Part shown: positions 59,379-64,000 of the stretch, one piece after another
Layout of the letters: the number at the start of each line of letters is the position of its first letter
Position numbering within the stretch: the first letter of the stretch is position 1
Translations under genes and position numbers: made by a program
Assembly (NCBI RefSeq): GCF_000975135.1
Contig: NZ_BBRF01000001.1
Span: 469,591 to 533,590 of the forward strand
Reading direction: 5' to 3'
Length of the DNA stretch: 64,000 bases
From: Demequina aurantiaca
Lineage (GTDB): Bacteria > Actinomycetota > Actinomycetes > Actinomycetales > Demequinaceae
Notes under the pieces: generated by a model
Database searches by the model: none
Told to the model about the DNA's origin: nothing
Seen by the model: the letters and a program-made list of their open reading frames with translations, nothing else

Positions 59379-60560
59379 TTACTCGGCTACGCCGGAAGCA
59401 ACCTCATCAGCGGTCCAGTAGCCCGAGTCAACGAGCAGCGACGTGATGTTGTCCTTGTACACGATGTCCGAGTCAAGCAGGTAGGAAGGAACAACCTTCA
59501 CACCGTTGTCGTACGTCGTGGTGTCGTTGGCCTCAGGGGTCGCACCTGCGAGGAACTCGAGCGAAGCGGCGACTGCCTGAGCAGCGAGCTTGCGGGTGTC
59601 CTTGAAGATGGTCGCGTACTGAACGTCATCGTTGATGAGCTTGACCGATGCGATCTCAGCGTCCTGACCGGTGACGACGGGCATGCCATCAGCAATGGTC
59701 GGGCCGTAGCCAGCGTTGGAAAGTGCCGTCAGGATTCCGCGCGAGATGCCGTCGTAGGGCGAAAGAACACCCTGGACCTTTTCGCTGGAGTAGCTCGACG
59801 TGAGGAGGTCCTCCATGCGCTTCTGAGCGGTTTCCTGTGCCCAGCGGAGCGTAGCGACCTGCTCGATGTCCGTCTGACCGGAAGGCACGACCAGCACGCC
59901 CGAGTCAATGTACGGCTGCAGGGTGTCAATCGCGCCACTGTAGAAGAAGTGAGCGTTGTTGTCGTCCAGCGAACCAGCGAAGAGCTCGATGTTGAACGGG
60001 CCCTCGGCGTCGCCTTCGGAGCCATCTGCATTCAGAACGCCGAGGCCAACGAGAAGCGAGGTGGCCTGCTGAACGCCGACCTTGTAGTTGTCGAACGTCA
60101 CGTAGTAGTCGACGTTTGCGCTGTCACGGATCAGGCGGTCGTAAGCGATGACCGGGATGCCTGCAGCTGCGGCAGCTTCGAGCTGACCCGACAGTGCGGT
60201 TCCGTCAATAGCTGCAACGATGAGGAGCTGCGAGCCGTTGGTGATCATCGAGTCGATCTGCTGCGACTGGGTGGGGATGTCGTCGCCCGCGAACTGCAGG
60301 TCGACGGTGTAGCCCTCAGCCTCGAGGCCGGCCTTGACTGCATCGCCATCGGCGATCCAGCGCTCGGACGTCTGCGTCGGCATTGCGACACCGATGGTGC
60401 CCTTTTCCATGGCAGCGTCGCCGCCGTTGGACTCAGCCGGCGCTGCCGACGTCGTTGCGTCTGCCGACGAGTCGTCGCCTGCGCCGCTTCCGCTGCAAGC
60501 AGCGAGCGTAAATGCCATGACAGCTCCAGCTGCAACAGCAATAAGCTTCTTACCCTTCAT
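59379..60560 (-). CDS. chvE: Monosaccharide-binding lipoprotein (ChvE-like)
   Basis: 393 residues from ATG 60560 with AAGGAGGAGAA upstream; the frame to 60644 would run into the promoter. The signal peptide ends FTLAAC with lipid-modified C22, followed by a Gly/Ser/Asp linker. The rest is a Peripla_BP_4 fold: GTIGVAMPTQTSERWIADGDAVKAGLEAEGYTVDLQFAGDDIPTQSQQIDSMITNGSQLLIVAAIDGTALSGQLEAAAAAGIPVIAYDRLI, matching ChvE/MmsE. Substrate likely glucose, galactose, xylose or arabinose. First gene of the operon; no regulator gene is next to it. Confidence 0.92.
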   Translation of the reverse strand: MKGKKLIAVAAGAVMAFTLAACSGSGAGDDSSADATTSAAPAESNGGDAAMEKGTIGVAMPTQTSERWIADGDAVKAGLEAEGYTVDLQFAGDDIPTQSQQIDSMITNGSQLLIVAAIDGTALSGQLEAAAAAGIPVIAYDRLIRDSANVDYYVTFDNYKVGVQQATSLLVGLGVLNADGSEGDAEGPFNIELFAGSLDDNNAHFFYSGAIDTLQPYIDSGVLVVPSGQTDIEQVATLRWAQETAQKRMEDLLTSSYSSEKVQGVLSPYDGISRGILTALSNAGYGPTIADGMPVVTGQDAEIASVKLINDDVQYATIFKDTRKLAAQAVAASLEFLAGATPEANDTTTYDNGVKVVPSYLLDSDIVYKDNITSLLVDSGYWTADEVASGVAE

Positions 60561-60611
60561 TTCTCCTCCTTGAGAACACAACCCACCGCTTTGCGGGTTT
60601 GAGTGCACGCC

Positions 60612-60641
60612 ATTATGTTCACGTTCACATTCGCATGTCAA
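60612..60641 (-). promoter_or_regulatory. Promoter of the monosaccharide transporter operon
   Basis: On the minus strand -35 TTGACA (60636-60641) and -10 CATAAT (60612-60617) are separated by 18 nt. The spacer holds a direct repeat GTGAAC GTGAAC, a possible operator half-site pair. The transcript would have a leader of about 40 nt before the ribosome site. Confidence 0.75.
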
Positions 60642-60721
60642 CACGAATTGATTACGGTTCCATCACGGTTGCGTTCAAGACTCTAACTCAAGCCACGAGG
60701 GAGAAATGACCATTTGTTGTT

Positions 60722-60760
60722 ACGATGCAATAACGGTTTGCAGTTGCGCTCACGATGCAA
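60722..60760. promoter_or_regulatory. Direct repeat ACGATGCAA in the intergenic region
   Basis: ACGATGCAA occurs at 60722-60730 and 60752-60760, exactly 30 bp apart (about three helical turns), the first within GTTACGATGCAATAAC, a loose dyad. It lies between the monosaccharide operon and azlC and could bind a regulator of either. Confidence 0.4.
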
Positions 60761-60806
60761 AATCCCTGGTAAATGAACTTAGGCATGGGCGTGGCAGACT
60801 GACGCC

Positions 60807-61538
60807 GTGAGCACCTCAATCCCGGGCGACAGCCCCTATCCCGCGCCGTCGCGACTCGGAGTCGGCCGCACGCAGTGGGTCGACTTCGCCGCGGGTGCCC
60901 GCGCCATCGCCCCACTCGATCCCGGATCATTTGTGTTCGGCCTCGCCGTTGGCGCCCTGGTACAGGTCAGCGGCTACAACTCCGTGGTCGGCATGTCCGG
61001 ATCGCTCTTGGTGAATGCTGGTGCGAGCCAGATCGCCATCATGGAGGGGCTGCGCATCGGCGCTCCGCTGGTGGTCGTGGTGCTCACCGCGCTTGTCATC
61101 AATTCTCGCCTGGCTCTCTATTCCGCTGCCGTCTCCCCCGCGTACTCGGGATTCCCTCGCCGATGGAAGCTTGGGCTCGCCTATCTGATGACCGACCAGG
61201 CAGCCGCGATCACCCTTCAGTACCAGGACCGTTATCCGGACCCCGTCCGGCGACGGTGGTTTGTGCTGGGCGCCTCGCTCACGTTCAGCTGCGCTTGGTT
61301 CGTGGGGACCGCCGCCGGAATCCTGCTCGGGCCGGTCATCCCTAGCGCGTGGCAGATCGGGTTCATCGTGCCGCTGATGTTCATCTCTCTGATGGTTCCC
61401 TCGCTGCGACACAGGGCTGAGGTCGTCGCCGCCGTGACCGCAATCGTCGTTGCCGTTGTCTTCAAGGATTTACCGCTTGGGCTGAACGTGATCGCCGCGG
61501 CGCTGGCCGGCATCGGCGTGGGGAGGCTCATCAAGTGA
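60807..61538 (+). CDS. azlC: Branched-chain amino acid exporter subunit AzlC
   Basis: 243 residues from GTG 60807. Family markers: DFAAGARAIAPLDPGSFVFGLAVGALVQVSGYNSVVGMSGSLLVNAGASQIAIMEGL and SRLALYSAAVSPAYSGFPRRWKLGLAYLMTDQAAAITL. AzlC with AzlD exports branched-chain amino acids. Its stop overlaps azlD by 4 nt (ATGA). CAGACT lies 6 nt upstream of the GTG, a weak hint of a leaderless start. Confidence 0.9.
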   Translation: MSTSIPGDSPYPAPSRLGVGRTQWVDFAAGARAIAPLDPGSFVFGLAVGALVQVSGYNSVVGMSGSLLVNAGASQIAIMEGLRIGAPLVVVVLTALVINSRLALYSAAVSPAYSGFPRRWKLGLAYLMTDQAAAITLQYQDRYPDPVRRRWFVLGASLTFSCAWFVGTAAGILLGPVIPSAWQIGFIVPLMFISLMVPSLRHRAEVVAAVTAIVVAVVFKDLPLGLNVIAAALAGIGVGRLIK

Positions 61539-61849
61539 TGCTCTTCCTCGCCTTCCTGCTCGCCGGGATCGGGACCTATGCAATCCGGCTGTCCGGCATC
61601 ATGCTGCTCGGTGGCGACCGTAAGCTGCCCGAATCCGTCACTAAAACCTTGCGACTCATTGCGCCCGCCGCACTGGCGGCCATCATCGCAAACTCCTTGC
61701 TGTTGGACGGCGGGGATTGGCGCGCGTTTGGCGCGTGGCAGATCGCGGCGGTCGTCGCTACCGGTGTTGCGCTGTGGAAACGGTCCATGGGCTGGACGCT
61801 TATCGCCGGGGCCGGCGCGTTCGCGGCGTTGCTACTCGTCGGCCTCTAG
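61535..61849 (+). CDS. azlD: Branched-chain amino acid exporter subunit AzlD
   Basis: 104 residues, four short TM helices. GIGTYAIRLSGIMLLGGDRKLPESVTKTLRLIAPAALAAIIAN is the AzlD signature. Small partner subunit of AzlC, translated from the same mRNA. Confidence 0.92.
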   Translation: MMLFLAFLLAGIGTYAIRLSGIMLLGGDRKLPESVTKTLRLIAPAALAAIIANSLLLDGGDWRAFGAWQIAAVVATGVALWKRSMGWTLIAGAGAFAALLLVGL

Positions 61850-61932
61850 TTCGACGCCAGCAATAATCCGACGCAGTCACCGGCGGTTAGAGTTGAGGAC
61901 AGTCAATTCGGTTCGCAAGGAAGTGACGAGAC

Positions 61933-62904
61933 ATGTCTGAGCACCACCCCGACGGCGCGTGCTGCGCGCCAGCGAGTGACCGCACCCAGCCTCGGCTGAG
62001 CCTGCCGATCGTCACCACTGGAACGGCCGCTCATTCCGCTACAGCCAGCCACAGCATCGGGCAAAAAGACGTTCCGGGCGGCACCTTCGTCATGGGTGAC
62101 TCGTATGGCGACGGACGCGAGGCCGACGGTGAGTGCGTTGTCCACGAGGTCACTCTCGACGCGTTCACGATCGACGAGACCTCGGTGACCAACGACGACT
62201 TTGCGAAGTTCATCGCCGCTACCGGGCATCGGACCGAGGCGGAGGTCTTTGGTGACAGCGCCGTCTTCCACCTTGCGGTGCAGGCAGAACGCAAGGACAT
62301 CATTGGTCAGCCGCCGGCAGTGCCGTGGTGGCTGGGAGTCGCAGGCGCCGACTGGGCACACCCCAACGGCCCGCTCTCCAGCCTCGACGGCATCGGCGAT
62401 CATCCCGTGACGCACGTCAGTTGGAACGACGCGATGGCCTACTGCGCATGGGCGGGGCGTCGCCTACCCACCGAGGCCGAGTGGGAACGAGCGTCGCGCG
62501 GCAGCCTGGTCGGCGCCCGCTACCCCTGGGGTGACGAGCTCATGGCGAACGACGGCGCTTGGCAGTGCAACATCTGGCAAGGCCAGTTTCCGCGCGTGAA
62601 TACTCAGGAGGATGGCTGGCTCACCACCGCTCCCGTGCGCACCTACGCGCCCAACGACTTGGGGTTGTGGCAGACCGTGGGCAACGTCTGGGAGTGGTGC
62701 TCGGACTGGTATGACGAGGGGTACTACAACGCGTCCCCCGCGATCAATCCGACCGGACCGGACAGTGGCGAGTCACGTGTCCTGCGTGGCGGCTCCTATC
62801 TCTGCCACGACTCGTACTGCAACCGGTATCGCAACGCCGCGCGCTCGCAGAACACTCCGGACTCGTCCATGGGTAACGCGGGGTTCCGCACCGTAGCGCT
62901 GTAG
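61933..62904 (+). CDS. Formylglycine-generating enzyme (sulfatase activator)
   Basis: 323 residues with CAAGGAAGTGACGAGAC before the ATG. FGE-sulfatase fold with GGTFVMGDSYGDGREADGE, HPVTHVSWNDAMAYCAWAGRRLPTEAEWERASRG, RYPWGDEL, GNVWEWCSDWY and the C-terminal RGGSYLCHDSYCNRYRNAARSQNTPDS. The copper-binding catalytic cysteines are both present (C291 and C296), so this is a true oxygen-dependent FGE, which converts a sulfatase cysteine to formylglycine. The N-terminus MSEHHPDGACCAP is rich in His and Cys and might bind metal. No sulfatase gene is in the window. Confidence 0.93.
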   Translation: MSEHHPDGACCAPASDRTQPRLSLPIVTTGTAAHSATASHSIGQKDVPGGTFVMGDSYGDGREADGECVVHEVTLDAFTIDETSVTNDDFAKFIAATGHRTEAEVFGDSAVFHLAVQAERKDIIGQPPAVPWWLGVAGADWAHPNGPLSSLDGIGDHPVTHVSWNDAMAYCAWAGRRLPTEAEWERASRGSLVGARYPWGDELMANDGAWQCNIWQGQFPRVNTQEDGWLTTAPVRTYAPNDLGLWQTVGNVWEWCSDWYDEGYYNASPAINPTGPDSGESRVLRGGSYLCHDSYCNRYRNAARSQNTPDSSMGNAGFRTVAL

Positions 62905-63037
62905 GCCGCAATTAATCCGAGAAATAATCCCTGGTAAAGATGGATTTGCGGACCAAAACCTACTGCTCGATCGGGATTAGAAGTTAGACTCCGGAAACAC
63001 GGGCACACCAGCCTCGGACCTACAACGGAGTAGAAAC

Positions 63038-63952
63038 ATGGCGCCTTCGGCAGACGGCAACAGTGGCGAGTTCTGGGAACGCGTGCGCGACGAACTCTGG
63101 CCCGACGGCGAGTTTCCACACGGCCTCTCCATGGAAGAGGTGGAACTGCTCTTCACACCGCCCGCGCCACCCGAGGGCTACACCTGGCTGCCAGACACCA
63201 CGTACGGCACCGCGGGAGCTGGCGGGCGCAACCTGCTCCTCCACGCCTACGCAGGACCCACGGGCGGGAAGCGGCCTGCGATCGTATTCATTCACGGCGG
63301 AGGCTTTGACGGCGGACACCCCTTTCTGTTGGTGCGACTCGCGGGCGAGATGGCCGCTCGAGGGTATGTCACCGCCACCATTGGCTACCGACTCAGTGGC
63401 GAGGCATCGCTCCCCGCGCCGGTCGAGGACGCGAAGTGCGCAGTGCGATGGATGCGCGCGCATGCTGACGAACTGGGGCTGGACCCAGACCGTATCGCGG
63501 TGGCTGGCGGGTCCGCCGGCGGCCTATTGGCGGGACTTGTCGCGAACACCCCCGGCCAGAACGAGGGCACCGGAGGCTGGGGCGACGTCTCCAGCAAGGT
63601 GCAGGCTGCCGTGCTCTACAACCCCGTGGTGGATCTGCGGCCGGCCGCCCAGGCTCCTCAGATGGCGGCGCTCCTCGGCGGCACGGACGCGGACAGCACG
63701 GCAAAGTGCGCAGCCGATGCCTCGCCCATCGTTCACGCGTCAGCCGCCACTCCCCCGACCTTCAGTTGCATCGGAGACGCGGATGCGCCGTTCCTCATCA
63801 ACGGCTGCCGGGAGTATCACGCGGCGTTGGACGAGTTGGGCGTAGACAACACGCTCGAGCTATGGCCCGGCAAGGAACACGGCCTGCCCGTGCACGACCA
63901 CGAGGGATGTCTGCGAGTGACCGAGGAGTTTCTGGGACGCGTCTTCAACTAG
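63038..63952 (+). CDS. Alpha/beta hydrolase, HSL-like esterase
   Basis: 304 residues. Oxyanion-hole motif HGGG at 86-89, nucleophile S159 in GGSAGG, an acid in CIGDADAPF and the histidine in KEHGLPVHD complete the catalytic triad of HSL/Aes-type esterases. No signal peptide. Acts probably on short acyl esters or as an acetyl-xylan-type esterase; natural substrate unknown. It is 133 nt after the FGE gene, on the same strand. Confidence 0.88.
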   Translation: MAPSADGNSGEFWERVRDELWPDGEFPHGLSMEEVELLFTPPAPPEGYTWLPDTTYGTAGAGGRNLLLHAYAGPTGGKRPAIVFIHGGGFDGGHPFLLVRLAGEMAARGYVTATIGYRLSGEASLPAPVEDAKCAVRWMRAHADELGLDPDRIAVAGGSAGGLLAGLVANTPGQNEGTGGWGDVSSKVQAAVLYNPVVDLRPAAQAPQMAALLGGTDADSTAKCAADASPIVHASAATPPTFSCIGDADAPFLINGCREYHAALDELGVDNTLELWPGKEHGLPVHDHEGCLRVTEEFLGRVFN

Positions 63953-64000
63953 CCGCAGCTGAGGTCTCGTTGCGCGATAGTTCAATAACATGGCGAGCGT

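Noticed and set aside
63953-64000. Possible start of a further gene at ATG 63989
   Set aside because: Only four codons are visible before the window ends, without ribosome site or clear promoter; not enough to call.

Overview
The window is high-G+C DNA (about two thirds G+C by eye), densely packed, with many ATGA/GTGA stop-start overlaps, GTG and TTG starts and several apparently leaderless genes. The gene content is actinobacterial: an EccC-type ESX ATPase, the compact actinobacterial Tad pilus cluster next to an HAD-IB phosphatase, a K+-independent H+-pyrophosphatase, a ppk1-mutT1 pair and DtxR/LacI-type control sites. I infer a member of Actinomycetota, probably Micrococcales; the genus cannot be fixed from this sequence alone. 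I see no rRNA, tRNA, CRISPR array, insertion sequence or phage gene, so this looks like ordinary chromosome.

Layout. 1-3380: 3' part of eccC. 3464-11296 (minus): a small membrane protein, a PrmC-like methyltransferase, then an overlapping block of M20 peptidase, MFS transporter and hppA. 11466-12961: an ECF sigma factor with a membrane-anchored partner. 13314-16673 (minus): Tad pilus genes tadA-tadB-tadC-pilin-tadE-tadE/G, divergent from an HAD phosphatase (16816). 17664-21179: a sigma-like protein and two exported proteins that resemble the partner at 12032. 21176-24952: acyltransferase, small protein, acetyl-CoA synthetase. 25082-28782: TetR, ABC ATPase and FtsX-like permease. 28779-32330 (minus): PAP2 phosphatase and an ABC-2 exporter with two separate ATPases. 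32753-35734: MMPL exporter divergent from its TetR. 35941-39010 (minus): GbsR/MarR-type regulator, ABC ATPase and a duplicated ABC permease.

39145-42374: ppk1 and mutT1. 42577-44521 (minus): msrB, an unknown gene and a mutarotase-like gene. 44653-45585: APH-like kinase. 45737-49824: siderophore uptake operon behind a DtxR/IdeR box, ending with a DUF2218 gene. 49919-56350 (minus): LacI regulator, paired operators, sugar ABC transporter and GH42 beta-galactosidase. 56555-60560 (minus): CUT2 monosaccharide transporter. 60807-63952: azlCD, a formylglycine-generating enzyme and an esterase.

How the genes connect: several cassettes pair a regulator with an exporter or importer that it probably controls (25082, 35087, 38537, 55322), two sugar importers place a strong hairpin directly after the binding-protein gene, and iron uptake has its own box. 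The least explained material is the sigma-like/exported-protein family (11466-12961 and 17664-21179), a set of elaborate intergenic palindromes (5914, 24976, 32433, 35759, 42441), a structured non-coding gap at 12962-13313, and a strongly over-represented octamer GCCGATGC.
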